Assembly: GCF_900446215.1 (NCBI RefSeq)
Contig: NZ_UAQZ01000016.1
Location: 427,254 to 491,253 of the forward strand
Length of the DNA: 64,000 bases
Source: Burkholderia cenocepacia
GTDB lineage: Bacteria > Pseudomonadota > Gammaproteobacteria > Burkholderiales > Burkholderiaceae
Reading direction: 5' to 3'
Shown here: positions 34,130 through 43,768 of the stretch, in pieces
How the letters are laid out: each line of letters starts with the position of its first letter
How positions within the stretch are numbered: the stretch's first letter is position 1
Notes under the pieces: generated by a model
Seen by the model: the letters and a program-made list of their open reading frames with translations, nothing else
What the model was told of the DNA's origin: nothing
Database searches by the model: none
Program-made: the position numbers and the translations under genes

Positions 34130-35685
34130 ATCGCGCTCGCTGCAGTGGGTTCGGCGGGCAGGCGCGCGGGCTTCAGCGCGGCGCCGAGGATCTGTTCCTG
34201 CGTGAGGCCCTGGTTGACGAAATCGCCGCGCAGCTCGCCCTCGCCGATCACGAGCACGCGATCGGCCAGGCCGAGCACCTCCGGCAATTCCGACGACACG
34301 ACGATCAGCGCGACGCCGCGCCGGGCCAGCGCGAAGATCAGCCGGTAGATCTCCGCCTTCGCGCCCACGTCGACGCCGCGGGTCGGTTCGTCGAGGATCA
34401 GCACCTGCGGCTCGGTCAGCAGCATCTTCGCGAGCACCGCCTTCTGCTGGTTGCCGCCCGACAGGCTCGCGATCGACAGGAACGGGTGCGCTGCGCGCAC
34501 CGACAGCCGCTGCATCTCGGTGCGGATCGTATCGAGCTCGGCGGCCGCGTCGATCCGCCCGCGCGCTGCGAAGCGCCGCAGCACCGCGAGCGTGATGTTG
34601 TGGCCGACGCCGAGCTGCGGCACGATGCCGTGGCGCTTGCGGTCCTCCGGCACCATCGCGATGCCGGCGCGGATCGCGTCGGCCGGCGAGCGGATCGACA
34701 GCGGCCGGCCGTTCATCGTCACGCTCGCCGTGCACGCGCCCGGATACGCGCCGAAGATCGCCTGCATCAGCTCGGTGCGCCCCGCGCCGACCAGCCCGGC
34801 GACGCCGACGATCTCGCCGCGCCGCACGCTGAACGACACGTCGTCGACCCGCTTGCGGCGCGCGTTCGTCACGTCGCGGCACGTCACGTGGCGCACGTCG
34901 AGCACGACGTCGCCGATCTCGTGCGGCTCGCGCGGATACAGGTCGCGGATCTCGCGGCCCACCATCATCGCGATGATCCGGTCGGTGGTCAGCGCGGCCA
35001 TCGGCTCGGTCGCGACGTGGCGTCCGTCGCGGATCACGGTGACCGTGTCGCACACGGCCGCCACCTCGTCGAGCTTGTGCGAGATGTAGACGCACGCCAC
35101 CCCACGGCGCTTCAGATCGCGCACGATGTCGAGCAGGATGCGCGTCTCCGACGCACTCAGCGACGACGACGGTTCGTCGAGGATCAGCAGCTTCGCGTGC
35201 TTGTTCAACGCCTTCGCGATCTCGATCAGCTGCTGGTGGCCGCCGCCGTAGTTCATCACCGGCTGCGCGACGTTGATCGTGTCGATCCGCAGTTCGTGCA
35301 GCAACGCCTCGGCGCGCCGGACCATCGCCGCGAAGTGCATGCGCCCGCCCGGCAACGTGATCTCGTTGCCGAGGAAGATGTTCTCGGCGACCGACAGCTC
35401 GGGTACGAGCATCAGCTCCTGATGGATGATCGCGATGCCCGCCCGCTCGGTGTCGCGCACGCCGGCGGCCACGAGCGGCGCGCCTTCCCAGCGGATTTCG
35501 CCATCCCACGTGCCGTGCGGATAGACGCCCGACAGCACCTTCATCAGCGTCGACTTGCCCGCGCCGTTCTCGCCGCACAGCCCGACGCATTCGCCGGGCC
35601 GCACGGTGAGGTCGATGCCGTCGAGCGCCTTCACGCCGTCGAATACCTTGACGATGCCGCGCATCGTCAGCAAGGGTTCCGTCAT
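34126..35685 (-). CDS. xylG: D-xylose ABC transporter ATP-binding protein
   Basis: Sugar-type ABC ATPase of 519 residues with two fused cassettes. The first has Walker A GENGAGKST near residue 40, the SLSASE-type signature region and Walker B ILDEPSSSL. The second has the degenerate GLVGAGRTE P-loop, SGGNQQKAVLAK and VLILDEPTRGVDVG, as in all sugar importers of the Xyl/Rbs/Ara group. It powers XylH. It sits between xylF (63 bases upstream) and xylH (4-base overlap). Confidence 0.94.
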   Translation of the reverse strand: MTEPLLTMRGIVKVFDGVKALDGIDLTVRPGECVGLCGENGAGKSTLMKVLSGVYPHGTWDGEIRWEGAPLVAAGVRDTERAGIAIIHQELMLVPELSVAENIFLGNEITLPGGRMHFAAMVRRAEALLHELRIDTINVAQPVMNYGGGHQQLIEIAKALNKHAKLLILDEPSSSLSASETRILLDIVRDLKRRGVACVYISHKLDEVAAVCDTVTVIRDGRHVATEPMAALTTDRIIAMMVGREIRDLYPREPHEIGDVVLDVRHVTCRDVTNARRKRVDDVSFSVRRGEIVGVAGLVGAGRTELMQAIFGAYPGACTASVTMNGRPLSIRSPADAIRAGIAMVPEDRKRHGIVPQLGVGHNITLAVLRRFAARGRIDAAAELDTIRTEMQRLSVRAAHPFLSIASLSGGNQQKAVLAKMLLTEPQVLILDEPTRGVDVGAKAEIYRLIFALARRGVALIVVSSELPEVLGLADRVLVIGEGELRGDFVNQGLTQEQILGAALKPARLPAEPTAASAI

Positions 35686-35748
35686 TCGTTCATGCCTCGC
35701 AGGATGCGCGCGGGCGCGCCGGTGAAGCGCCGCCCGCGCGTCGCGCCG

Positions 35749-36777
35749 TTACTGGCTCGCCAGCTGGGCCTGGGTATAGAAGCCGTCCTTCACGACGACG
35801 TCGACGTTGCGCTTGGTCAGCAGCGTCGGCTGCAGCAGCACCGTGTCGACCTTCTTCCTGCCGTTGTCGTATTGCGCGTTGAACGCGGGCTTCGCGCCCT
35901 TCGCGAGATCGACCGCGAGCTTCGCGGCTTCGCTCGCGATCAGCTTCAACGGCTTGTAGACGGTCATCGTCTGCGTGCCGGCGATCACGCGCTTGACCGC
36001 GGCCAGATCCGCGTCCTGCCCGGATACCGGCACCTTGCCGGCCAGATGCTGCGCGGCGAGCGCCTGGATCGCGCCGCCGGCCGTGCCGTCGTTCGACGCG
36101 ACGATCGCATCGATCTTGTTGTTGTTCGCGGTCAGCGCATCCTCGACGATCCGCAGCGCGGTCGATGCGCTCCATTCGGGCACCCACTGCTGGCCGACGA
36201 CCTTGATGTCGCCGCGGTCGATCGCCGGCTTCAGCACCTTCAGTTGTCCTTCGCGCAGCATCTTCGCGTTGTTGTCGGTCGGCGCGCCGCCCAGCAGGAA
36301 ATAGTTGCCCTTCGGCTTCGCATCGAAGACGCCCTGCGCCTGCAGCTCGCCGACCTTCTCGTTGTCGAACGAGATGTACGCGTCGACGTCCGCATCGAGA
36401 ATCAGGCGGTCGTACGACACGACCTTGATGCCGGCCTTCCGCGCCTCGGCGACGACGTTGCCGAGCGTCTTCGAGTTGAACGGCACGATCACGATCACGT
36501 CGACGCCGCGCGAGATCAGGTTCTCGATCTGCGAAATCTGCCGCGCCTCGCTCGCATCGGCGGACTGCACCGATACCTTCGCGCCGAGCTTCGTCGCGGC
36601 CGCGACGAAATAGTCGCGATCGCGCGACCAGCGCTCGACGCGCAGGTCGTCGATGCAAAAACCGATCTCGGGCTTGTCCTTGCTCGCATGGGCGAGCGGC
36701 GTGCCCAGCGCGAGGATCGCGAGCGCGGCGGCGCCGGCCAGCGAACTCAATACGGTACGACGCGTTACGGATTTCAT
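35749..36777 (-). CDS. xylF: D-xylose-binding periplasmic protein
   Basis: Periplasmic sugar-binding protein of 342 residues. A Sec signal peptide (MKSVTRRTVLSSLAGAAALAILALGTPLAHA) is followed by the XylF pattern IGFCIDDLRVERWSRDRDYF, VIVIVPFNSKTLGNVV, VVSYDRLILDADVDAYISFDNEKVG and VASNDGTAGGAIQAL. The twin-Arg pair at the N terminus lacks a full Tat context. The ATG at 36777 has AAGGAG upstream. Part of the xylA-F-G-H operon. Confidence 0.94.
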   Translation of the reverse strand: MKSVTRRTVLSSLAGAAALAILALGTPLAHASKDKPEIGFCIDDLRVERWSRDRDYFVAAATKLGAKVSVQSADASEARQISQIENLISRGVDVIVIVPFNSKTLGNVVAEARKAGIKVVSYDRLILDADVDAYISFDNEKVGELQAQGVFDAKPKGNYFLLGGAPTDNNAKMLREGQLKVLKPAIDRGDIKVVGQQWVPEWSASTALRIVEDALTANNNKIDAIVASNDGTAGGAIQALAAQHLAGKVPVSGQDADLAAVKRVIAGTQTMTVYKPLKLIASEAAKLAVDLAKGAKPAFNAQYDNGRKKVDTVLLQPTLLTKRNVDVVVKDGFYTQAQLASQ

Positions 36778-36903
36778 GTCTCCAAACTCCTTGTTATGGA
36801 ACCACCTCACGAACGCCGGGCGGCAGCCGACATGCGCCGCCCGCATCGAGTCACTGCAAAGCCCGGCAGCGCGACCGTTGCCGGCCACCTGCGCGGCATC
36901 GCG

Positions 36904-38226
36904 TCAGCGCAACCCGTAGATCGCCTGGTTCACGATGTTCTCGAGCCGCTCCTGCGCGCCGCTCGCATGTTGCGGGTCCACGCCGCGCGCGAGCGCGTCG
37001 GCCGCGAGCGACTCCAGCGTATAGCCGCCCGCCAGGATCTTGCGGCCGAACGCGTCGTCCCATTGCGCATAACGCTGCCGGCGCAGCGCGTCGAGCCGGT
37101 CGTTCTCGACCAGCACCGCCGCGCGTTCGAGCGCGAGCGCGAGCACGTCGATCGCGCCGACGTGGCCGTAGAACAGGTCTTCCGGATCGATGCTCTGGCG
37201 GCGCACCTTCGCGTCGAAGTTCATCCCGCCGGTCGTGAAACCGCCGTGACGCAGGATCTCGTAGAACGCGAGCGTCAGTTCCTCGACGCTGTTCGGGAAC
37301 TGGTCGGTGTCCCAGCCGTTCTGCGGGTCGCCGCGGTTCGCGTCGACGCTGCCGAACACGCCGAGCGCGAACGCGTTCGCGATCTCGTGATGGAACGAGT
37401 GACCGGCGAGCGTCGCGTGGTTCGCCTCGATGTTCACGCGAATCTCGTTCTGCAGTCCGTACTGCACGAGAAAGCCGTGCACGGTCGCGACGTCGTAGTC
37501 GTACTGGTGCTTGGTCGGCTCCTGCGGCTTCGGCTCGATCAGCAGCGCGCCCTTGAAGCCGATCCGGTGCTTGTGCTCGACGACCATCGACAGGAAGCGG
37601 GCGAACTGGTCGCGCTCGCGCTTCAGGTCGGTATTGAGCAGCGTCTCGTATCCTTCCCGCCCGCCCCACAGCACGTAGTTTTCACCGCCGAGGCGATGGG
37701 TCGCGTCGAGTGCATGGCATACCTGGGTCGCGGCCCACGCGAACACGTCGGGGTTCGGGTTCGTCGCGGCGCCGGCCGCGAAGCGCGGATGCGAGAACAG
37801 GTTCGCGGTGCCCCACAGCAGCCGCACGCCGCTTGCCTGCTGGCGCTCGCCGAGATAGTCGACCATCCGCGCGAAGTTGGCCGCGTATTCGCGCAGGCTG
37901 TCGCCTTCCGGCGCGACGTCGGTGTCGTGGAACGTATAGAACGGCGTACCGAGCTTCGTGAAGAATTCGAACGCCGCATCCGCCTTCATCCGCGCCCGCT
38001 CGAGCGCATCGCCCGGCTGCTGCCACGGCCGCCGGAACGCGGCCTGCCCGAAGATGTCGTGACCGGGCCACACGAACGTGTGCCAGTAGCAGACCGCGAT
38101 CCGCAGATGCTCGGCGAGCGTCTTGCCCAGCACGCGCTTGTCGGGGTCGTAATGGTGATACGCGAGCGGGTTGTCCGACTGCGGGCCTTCGTAGCGAATC
38201 GCGGGAATATGTTCGAAATACGACAT
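36904..38226 (-). CDS. xylA: xylose isomerase
   Basis: Class II xylose isomerase of 440 residues converting D-xylose to D-xylulose in the cytoplasm. His100 and Asp103 in YTFHDTDVAPEG are the catalytic pair; LIEPKPQEPTKHQYDYD carries the metal-binding Glu and Lys, and the later MNFDAKVRRQS and HVGAIDVLAL segments complete the two-metal site. The ATG at 38226 has GGAGA upstream. It is the first gene of xylA-xylF-xylG-xylH and diverges from xylR over 265 bases. Confidence 0.95.
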   Translation of the reverse strand: MSYFEHIPAIRYEGPQSDNPLAYHHYDPDKRVLGKTLAEHLRIAVCYWHTFVWPGHDIFGQAAFRRPWQQPGDALERARMKADAAFEFFTKLGTPFYTFHDTDVAPEGDSLREYAANFARMVDYLGERQQASGVRLLWGTANLFSHPRFAAGAATNPNPDVFAWAATQVCHALDATHRLGGENYVLWGGREGYETLLNTDLKRERDQFARFLSMVVEHKHRIGFKGALLIEPKPQEPTKHQYDYDVATVHGFLVQYGLQNEIRVNIEANHATLAGHSFHHEIANAFALGVFGSVDANRGDPQNGWDTDQFPNSVEELTLAFYEILRHGGFTTGGMNFDAKVRRQSIDPEDLFYGHVGAIDVLALALERAAVLVENDRLDALRRQRYAQWDDAFGRKILAGGYTLESLAADALARGVDPQHASGAQERLENIVNQAIYGLR

Positions 38227-38338
38227 GGCGTCTCCGTGCGGGTTCTTGTTGCAGCGCAACGCGCGTCGCGGCGACGCGCGCGGCCGAATTCGGTTGGCTG
38301 GATCGTGCCCGCGCGCCTGCCGGCCGGCAATTGCGAAA

Positions 38339-38353
38339 TTGCGCAGCCCGCTT
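38339..38353. promoter_or_regulatory. AATTGCG direct repeats in the xylA-xylR gap, candidate XylR site
   Basis: AATTGCG occurs at 38339-38345 and again at 38347-38353, an 8-base period, in an otherwise GC-rich 265-base divergent intergenic region. AraC-type activators such as XylR bind direct repeats, though usually spaced about 21 bases apart. Support is positional only. Confidence 0.3.
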
Positions 38354-38491
38354 GATGTTTCTTGCCAGCGGCGCTCGTACGGTACGCATTCCGTCCTACA
38401 ATCGCCGTCACCAGACCACCGCGCGCCGCCTCCGCGAGCGCGCCCCGGAGACAACGGCACGGCGCCCCCGACGCGCTCACCCGACACCGAG

Positions 38492-39685
38492 ATGACACGC
38501 GCCCCTTCCGCCCAGACACCGCACCGCATCGCGCTGCTGTTCAACGCGAACAAGGTCTACGACCGCGAGATCATCAGCGGCATCGGCCAGTACCTGCACA
38601 CGACGCGCGTCGTGTGGGACCTGTTCCTCGAAGACGACTTCCGCTGCCGGCTCACCGGGATCGAGCGCTTCGACGGCGACGGCATCATCGCCGACTTCGA
38701 CGACCCGGCCGTGGCCGACGCGCTCGCCGGCTCGCCGCTGCCGATCGTCGCGATCGGATCGTCGTACGAGGACCCGACGCAGTACCCGGACGGCGTCCCA
38801 TATATTGCGACGGACAACCCGAAGCTCGTGTCGCTCGCGTACACGCACCTGATCGGCGCCGGGCTCGCGCATTTCGCGATGTACAGCCTGCCGGTCGCGC
38901 AGGAGAACCGCTGGGCGCAGCAGCGCGAGCTGGCGTTCGACCGGCTCGCGCGCGCGGACGGGCTCGACGCACCGATCTACCGCGGGCTGTCGACCAGCGC
39001 GTCGGGCTGGAATCACGCGATCGAGCAACTGATCGGCTGGCTGCATGCGCTGCCGAAGCCCGTCGGCGTGATCGCGGTGACCGATGCGCGCGCGCGGCAC
39101 CTGCTGCAGGCGTGCCTGATCGCCGGCCTCGCGGTGCCGGAACAGGTCGCGATCATCGGCATCGACAACGATCCGCTCACGCGCACGCTGACGCGCATTC
39201 CGCTGTCGTCGGTGATCCAGGGCACCGAGGAAATGGGCCGCACCGCCGCGCACCTGCTGCATCGGATGCTGCGCGGCGCGCGCTTTCCCGGGCAGCGCAT
39301 TCTCGTGCCGCCGGTCGGCATCAACGTGCTCGAATCGACGCGCCACCAGCCGCTGGCGAGCCCGCACGTGATGCGTGCGCGGCATTTCATCCGCCAGTAC
39401 GCGTGCCAGGGGATCAAGACCGAACAGGTCGCCGACTATGTCGGCGTGTCGCGCTCGCTGCTCGAGGAGCACTTCCGGCGCGAACTGCAGCGCACCGTGC
39501 ACCAGGAGATCCTGCGCCACAAGCTCGAAGCCGCGCAGGCGCTGCTTGCCGGCCGGCAGGCCAGCAGCGCCGAAGTCGCGATCCGTTGCGGGTTCACGTC
39601 GCTTCAGTACATGTATGCGGTGTTCAGGCGCGAACTCGGCTGCACGCCGCGCGAATATCAGGAACGCGCGGCCGCCACGCCCTGA
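38492..39685 (+). CDS. xylR: xylose operon activator XylR (AraC family with sugar-binding domain)
   Basis: Transcriptional activator of 397 residues. The N-terminal two-thirds is a LacI/periplasmic-binding-like domain that should sense D-xylose (RIALLFNANKVYDREIISGIGQYLHTTR, YIATDNPKLVSLAYTHLIGAG, VAIIGIDNDPLTRTLTRIPLSSV). The C-terminal 100 residues form an AraC double HTH (VADYVGVSRSLLEEHFRRELQRTVHQEI, EVAIRCGFTSLQYMYAVFRRELGCTPREY). This fusion is specific to XylR. It diverges from xylA, and galM follows 27 bases downstream. Confidence 0.94.
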   Translation: MTRAPSAQTPHRIALLFNANKVYDREIISGIGQYLHTTRVVWDLFLEDDFRCRLTGIERFDGDGIIADFDDPAVADALAGSPLPIVAIGSSYEDPTQYPDGVPYIATDNPKLVSLAYTHLIGAGLAHFAMYSLPVAQENRWAQQRELAFDRLARADGLDAPIYRGLSTSASGWNHAIEQLIGWLHALPKPVGVIAVTDARARHLLQACLIAGLAVPEQVAIIGIDNDPLTRTLTRIPLSSVIQGTEEMGRTAAHLLHRMLRGARFPGQRILVPPVGINVLESTRHQPLASPHVMRARHFIRQYACQGIKTEQVADYVGVSRSLLEEHFRRELQRTVHQEILRHKLEAAQALLAGRQASSAEVAIRCGFTSLQYMYAVFRRELGCTPREYQERAAATP

Positions 39686-39712
39686 CGCCCGCCGCCCATC
39701 CGACCTCCACTC

Positions 39713-40801
39713 ATGCATATCGATACCGATTCCTCCTACCTGACACGCGGCGTCGCACGCGTGCACGCCGAGCCGTGGGGCACGTTGCCCGACGGCGAGC
39801 CGGTGCGGCGCTATACGCTGCGCAACGCGCACGGGATGCGTGTCGTCGTCAGCGACCTCGGCGCGACCGTCGTGTCGTGGCTCGCGCCCGATCGCACGGG
39901 ACGCTTCGCCGATATCGTGCTCGCGCACGACACGCCGGCCGAGTACCTCGAATCCGGCGTCTACCTCGGCGCGACGATCGGCCGATGGGCAAACCGGATC
40001 GCCGGCGCCCGCTTCACGCTCGACGGCGTCGACTACCTGCTCGACCGCAACGAGAACGGCAACCTGCTGCACGGCGGCGCGAACGGGTTTCATCGCGCGC
40101 GGTGGGACGTGATCGACGACGGCGGCGGCCTGACGCTGCGGCTCGATTCGCCGGAAGGCGATGCGGGATTCCCCGGCAACGTGAGCGTCCAGGTGCGCTA
40201 CACGCTCGACGACGACGGCACGCTGACGATCGACTATGCGGGGTGGACCGATGCGCCGACGCCGCTGAACCTGACGAATCACAGCTACTTCAACCTGAAC
40301 GGACGCGCGGGCAGCGACGTGCGCGGCCATCTGCTGCACATCGACGCCGACGCGTTCCTCGAAGTGGACGACGCGCTGATCCCGACCGGCACGGCCGACG
40401 TGACGGGCACGGCGTTCGATTTCCGGCACAGCGCGCCGCTCGGCGCGCGCCTCGACTGGCCGCATGCGCAACTCGCGCGGGCGCGCGGCTTCGATCATTG
40501 CTTCGTCGTCGGCAACGGCGCGCGCGAAGTCCGGCCCGTCGCACGCGTCTACGATCCGGAAAGCGGCCGCGAGTTGATCGTGTCGACCGATCAGCGCGGC
40601 CTGCAGCTCTATACGGGCAACTATCTCGACGGCGTGCGCGTGAGCGGCGGCACGCGATGCGCACGCCACGCGGCGCTGTGCGTCGAGGCCGGCGGCTTTC
40701 CGGACCAGGTCAACATGGACGGCCTGCGCGACGACGTGATCGTTCGTCCGGGCACCGTCTATCGACAGACCACGCGGTATCGGGTCGGCGTTCACGCGTA
40801 G
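39713..40801 (+). CDS. galM: aldose 1-epimerase (mutarotase)
   Basis: Mutarotase of 362 residues interconverting alpha and beta anomers of aldoses in the cytoplasm. The family motifs are GATIGRWANRIAGARF, NLLHGGANGFHRARW with a catalytic His, TNHSYFNLNG with the second His, and CVEAGGFPDQVN near the end with the catalytic Glu. It follows xylR by 27 bases on the same strand, so it probably supplies the alpha-xylopyranose anomer for XylA. Confidence 0.92.
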   Translation: MHIDTDSSYLTRGVARVHAEPWGTLPDGEPVRRYTLRNAHGMRVVVSDLGATVVSWLAPDRTGRFADIVLAHDTPAEYLESGVYLGATIGRWANRIAGARFTLDGVDYLLDRNENGNLLHGGANGFHRARWDVIDDGGGLTLRLDSPEGDAGFPGNVSVQVRYTLDDDGTLTIDYAGWTDAPTPLNLTNHSYFNLNGRAGSDVRGHLLHIDADAFLEVDDALIPTGTADVTGTAFDFRHSAPLGARLDWPHAQLARARGFDHCFVVGNGAREVRPVARVYDPESGRELIVSTDQRGLQLYTGNYLDGVRVSGGTRCARHAALCVEAGGFPDQVNMDGLRDDVIVRPGTVYRQTTRYRVGVHA

Positions 40802-41032
40802 CGCGGGGCGGGCGGCAGCGTCGCTTGGCGGGAACCGGCGCGAATGCCGACGCTTCGCCACGCCGCCCCGCTTGCTCGCGTCGGCTTTCCCCCTGCGGAT
40901 TTACGCCGTCACGCGCGCAGCCGGGGTAGCGAGGCGATCGCTGAAACAGGAAAATGCTTTCTACGATTCGTTGGTTTGAGCGGCGCGGCGCAGCCCGTAG
41001 CATGGGCGCGTCACCCATCCTCCAGCATCGGA

Positions 41033-41989
41033 ATGTCCGCGCAAACAGACAAGGTCGTCCATTGGCTGCTGTCCAGCCTGGAGCCGAGAAGCCAGCTTTT
41101 TCATGTCGGCCAGTATTGCGGCGACTGGCAGGCGTCCACCGCCGGCCGTGCGAAAGCGAGCTTCCACGTGATCCTGCACGGATCGGCGTGGCTGCATTTC
41201 GCCGACGGGCGCGACAGCATCCCGGTCACCGCCGGTGAAGCCGTCTTTCTGCTGCGCGACGTGCCGCACGGCTTGTCGCCGAGCCCGGTCAACCCGCAGG
41301 CCTGCGCGGTCGCGGGCGGCCGCCCGCTCGAGCGACGCGGGTCGATGCAACCGCTCGACCCGTCGGTCGACGGCAGCGTCGGGCTCGCCTGCGGCTTCAT
41401 CGAATTCCACTCCACCGTGTCGCGCGCGATCGTGTCGCTCTTTCCCGAGTACCTGATCGTGCGGCGCGGCGACGACGCCTATCGCGGTATCCACGGGCTG
41501 TTCGACCTGATTCGCGCCGAGGGCCGCCATGGCGTCGACGCGCCCTCCCCGCTGATCGACAAGCTGGTCGAACTGCTGTTGTTCTATGCGGTGCGGGATG
41601 CCGCCGGGCACGATACCGTGGCCAGCGGCCTCGCGTCGCTGATGCAGCGGACCGGTTTCGCCACGCTCGTCGCCGCGATCATCGATGCGCCCGCCGACGC
41701 GTGGACCACCGACTCGATGGCCGCATTCGCGAACATGTCGCGCACCGCGTTCTGCAAGCACTTCAGCGAAGCGTCCGGCCATCCGCCGATGCAGTTCGTC
41801 ACGATGGTGCGGATGCGACTCGCGGCGGACCTGTTGCAGCAAGGCCTGCCGATTTCGCGTGCGGGTGAACTGGTCGGCTATCAGTCGGAATCGGCGTTCG
41901 CGCATGCGTTCAAGCGCACGATGGGCATGCAGCCCGGCGCATGGCGGCGCGGCGGCCCTGCGTCGCCATCGGCGGCGCGCCTGCACTAG
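41033..41989 (+). CDS. AraC family regulator with N-terminal cupin domain
   Basis: Regulator of 318 residues. The N-terminal cupin-like domain (ASFHVILHGSAWLHFADGRDSIPVTAGEAVFLLRDVPHGLSP) is of the type found in AraC proteins that control oxidoreductase genes. The C-terminal 100 residues are the AraC HTH pair (MAAFANMSRTAFCKHFSEASGHPPMQFVTMVRMRLAADLL, AGELVGYQSESAFAHAFKRTMGMQPGAWRR). I chose the ATG at 41033; the longer frame is noise. It lies 124 bases before a CMD-family gene on the same strand and may regulate that operon. Confidence 0.87.
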   Translation: MSAQTDKVVHWLLSSLEPRSQLFHVGQYCGDWQASTAGRAKASFHVILHGSAWLHFADGRDSIPVTAGEAVFLLRDVPHGLSPSPVNPQACAVAGGRPLERRGSMQPLDPSVDGSVGLACGFIEFHSTVSRAIVSLFPEYLIVRRGDDAYRGIHGLFDLIRAEGRHGVDAPSPLIDKLVELLLFYAVRDAAGHDTVASGLASLMQRTGFATLVAAIIDAPADAWTTDSMAAFANMSRTAFCKHFSEASGHPPMQFVTMVRMRLAADLLQQGLPISRAGELVGYQSESAFAHAFKRTMGMQPGAWRRGGPASPSAARLH

Positions 41990-42113
41990 CCGGAGACGGC
42001 GCGACGGCGGAACGCGCGGCGCGGGACGAACGCACAGGAATCGCGGATGTTCGCGCATTGTCCGGCGGGGGCGCCGCCTCGACAATGATCTCACTGCCCC
42101 TCCGGAGAATCCT

Positions 42114-42680
42114 GTGAGCCGCCTGCCCTTGCCCACCATCGAAACCGCCCCCGCGCCCAGCCAGCCATTCCTGGAAAAGTCGCAGCGCGCGAACGGTTTC
42201 CTGCCGAACCTCGTGCGCTCGCTCGCGAACGCGCCGGTCGCGCTCGAAACCTATCTGACCGTCGCGGAGATCAACAGCCGCGCGGGCCTCACGTTCGCCG
42301 AGCGCGAAGCCGTGCAGATCACCGCGGCCGCCGTCCACGGCTGTGCGTTCTGCGTGGCCGGACACACCGCGGCGGCGCTGAAAAAGGCCCACGTCGACCA
42401 CGCCGCCGTCGATGCATTGCGCGACGGCGAACCGGTCGCCGATCCGCGGCTCGACGCCGTCGCCGCATTCACGCGCGCCGTGATCGCGACGCGCGGCGGC
42501 GTGCCCGACGACGCGCTCGACGCGTTCCTGGCCGCGGGCTTCACCGAGGCGAACGCGCTCGAAGTGGTGCTGGGCGTGAGCCTCGCGACGCTGTGCAACT
42601 TCGCGAACAACCTGTCGCGCAACGAACTCAACCCCGAACTGGCGGCATACCGATGGGAACCCCGGACACAGGCCGCCTGA
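42114..42680 (+). CDS. carboxymuconolactone decarboxylase (CMD/AhpD-like) family protein
   Basis: CMD-family protein of 188 residues, all helical. The AhpD-type motif HGCAFCVAGH near residue 80 gives a CxxC pair and nearby His, suggesting a thiol-peroxidase or redox function rather than lactone decarboxylation. The GTG at 42114 has CGGAGAA upstream. The stop lies 28 bases inside the next gene, so translation is coupled. It opens an operon with an acyl-CoA-dehydrogenase-like protein and an ABC importer; related CMD proteins commonly sit in sulfonate and sulfone utilisation clusters. Confidence 0.85.
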   Translation: MSRLPLPTIETAPAPSQPFLEKSQRANGFLPNLVRSLANAPVALETYLTVAEINSRAGLTFAEREAVQITAAAVHGCAFCVAGHTAAALKKAHVDHAAVDALRDGEPVADPRLDAVAAFTRAVIATRGGVPDDALDAFLAAGFTEANALEVVLGVSLATLCNFANNLSRNELNPELAAYRWEPRTQAA

Positions 42681-43768
42681 CGGCGCCCGAACTCGACGCG
42701 TCGCTGGTCGACTGGCTCGACGCGAACGCCACGTCGCTCGACACGCGCGCCGCGCTGAAAGCGGAAGTCGTGCCGCGCCTCGCGGCGGCCGGACTGTTCC
42801 GGATCGGCGTGCCGGCGGGCCTCGGCGGCGCCGGCGGCACCACCGCGGACGCCATTGCCGGCATCGCCGCGGTGGCCGAGCATTCGCTGACCGCGGCATT
42901 CGTGCTGTGGGGCCAGCGCAGCTTCATCGAGTACCTGTTGCAAAGCCCGAACGCCGCACTGCGCGCGCGCTGGCTGCCGGCGCTGCTCGACGGCCGTTGC
43001 GCCGGCGCCAGCGGGCTGTCGAACGCGATGAAGTATCTGTGCGGCATCGAGTCGCTTCAGATCGACGCGACGCGGCACGCGGACAGCGCCGACGACTGGC
43101 GGCTGACGGGCAGGATGGCGTGGGTGACGAACCTGCGCGCCGAACGGTTCGTGGTGGCGGCAGCCGTCGCGTTCGACGATGGCCGCCCGTCCGCGATCGT
43201 CGCGATTCCGGATGACGCGCGCGGCCTGGCCCGCAGCACGGATCTCGACCTGATCGCGCTGCGCGGCAGCAACACCGCCGCGCTGCATCTCGACGCCGTG
43301 CCGAGCGACGCCGCCTGGCTGATCCACCCGGACGCGCAAACCTTCCTGCCCGCGGTACGACCGGCATTCCTCGGCTTGCAGTGCGGGCTGTCGATCGGGC
43401 TCGCGCGGCGCTCGCTGGCCGAAGCGCGGCGCGCGGCGGAGACGACGCGCGGCATTCTCGGCCCCGAAGTCGAATCGTGCGCGGCCGAACTGGCCGCCGC
43501 GTGCGCGCAGTTGTCGGCCGGCATCGCCGACGGCAGCCTGCGCCTGCATCCGAACCGCCTGTTCGAGCTGCGCATCGCGCTCGCGACGCTAGTGGCCACC
43601 GCCGTGAACCTCGAACTCGAGGCGAGCGGCGGCCGCGGCTATCTGCGCGATGCGGGGCTCGGCTTCGAGCGACGCTGGCGCGAAGCGGCGTTCATTCCGA
43701 TCGTCACGCCGAGCGTGGTGCAGTTGAAGGCGCAACTCGCCGCGCAGGCGCGGAGCATCGCCGCATGA
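42653..43768 (+). CDS. acyl-CoA dehydrogenase-like flavoprotein
   Basis: Protein of 371 residues with the acyl-CoA dehydrogenase fold: a helical N-terminal domain (AAAGLFRIGVPAGLGGAGGTTADAIAGIAAVAEHSLTAAFVLWGQ), a beta middle domain (DWRLTGRMAWVTNLRAERFVV) and a helical C-terminal domain. I do not see the usual catalytic Glu context, so it may be a flavin monooxygenase of the DszC/SfnB type rather than a beta-oxidation enzyme. It overlaps the CMD gene by 28 bases and the ABC ATPase gene by 4 (ATGA). The substrate is unknown; the ABC importer suggests it acts on whatever is imported. Confidence 0.82.
   Translation: MGTPDTGRLTAPELDASLVDWLDANATSLDTRAALKAEVVPRLAAAGLFRIGVPAGLGGAGGTTADAIAGIAAVAEHSLTAAFVLWGQRSFIEYLLQSPNAALRARWLPALLDGRCAGASGLSNAMKYLCGIESLQIDATRHADSADDWRLTGRMAWVTNLRAERFVVAAAVAFDDGRPSAIVAIPDDARGLARSTDLDLIALRGSNTAALHLDAVPSDAAWLIHPDAQTFLPAVRPAFLGLQCGLSIGLARRSLAEARRAAETTRGILGPEVESCAAELAAACAQLSAGIADGSLRLHPNRLFELRIALATLVATAVNLELEASGGRGYLRDAGLGFERRWREAAFIPIVTPSVVQLKAQLAAQARSIAA

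Noticed and set aside
34057..38355. Very long plus-strand open frame (1432 codons) opposite xylG, xylF and xylA
   Set aside because: The frame is arginine-, histidine- and aspartate-rich, typical of the antisense of high-GC genes, and three well-recognised xyl genes with ribosome-binding sites occupy the other strand.
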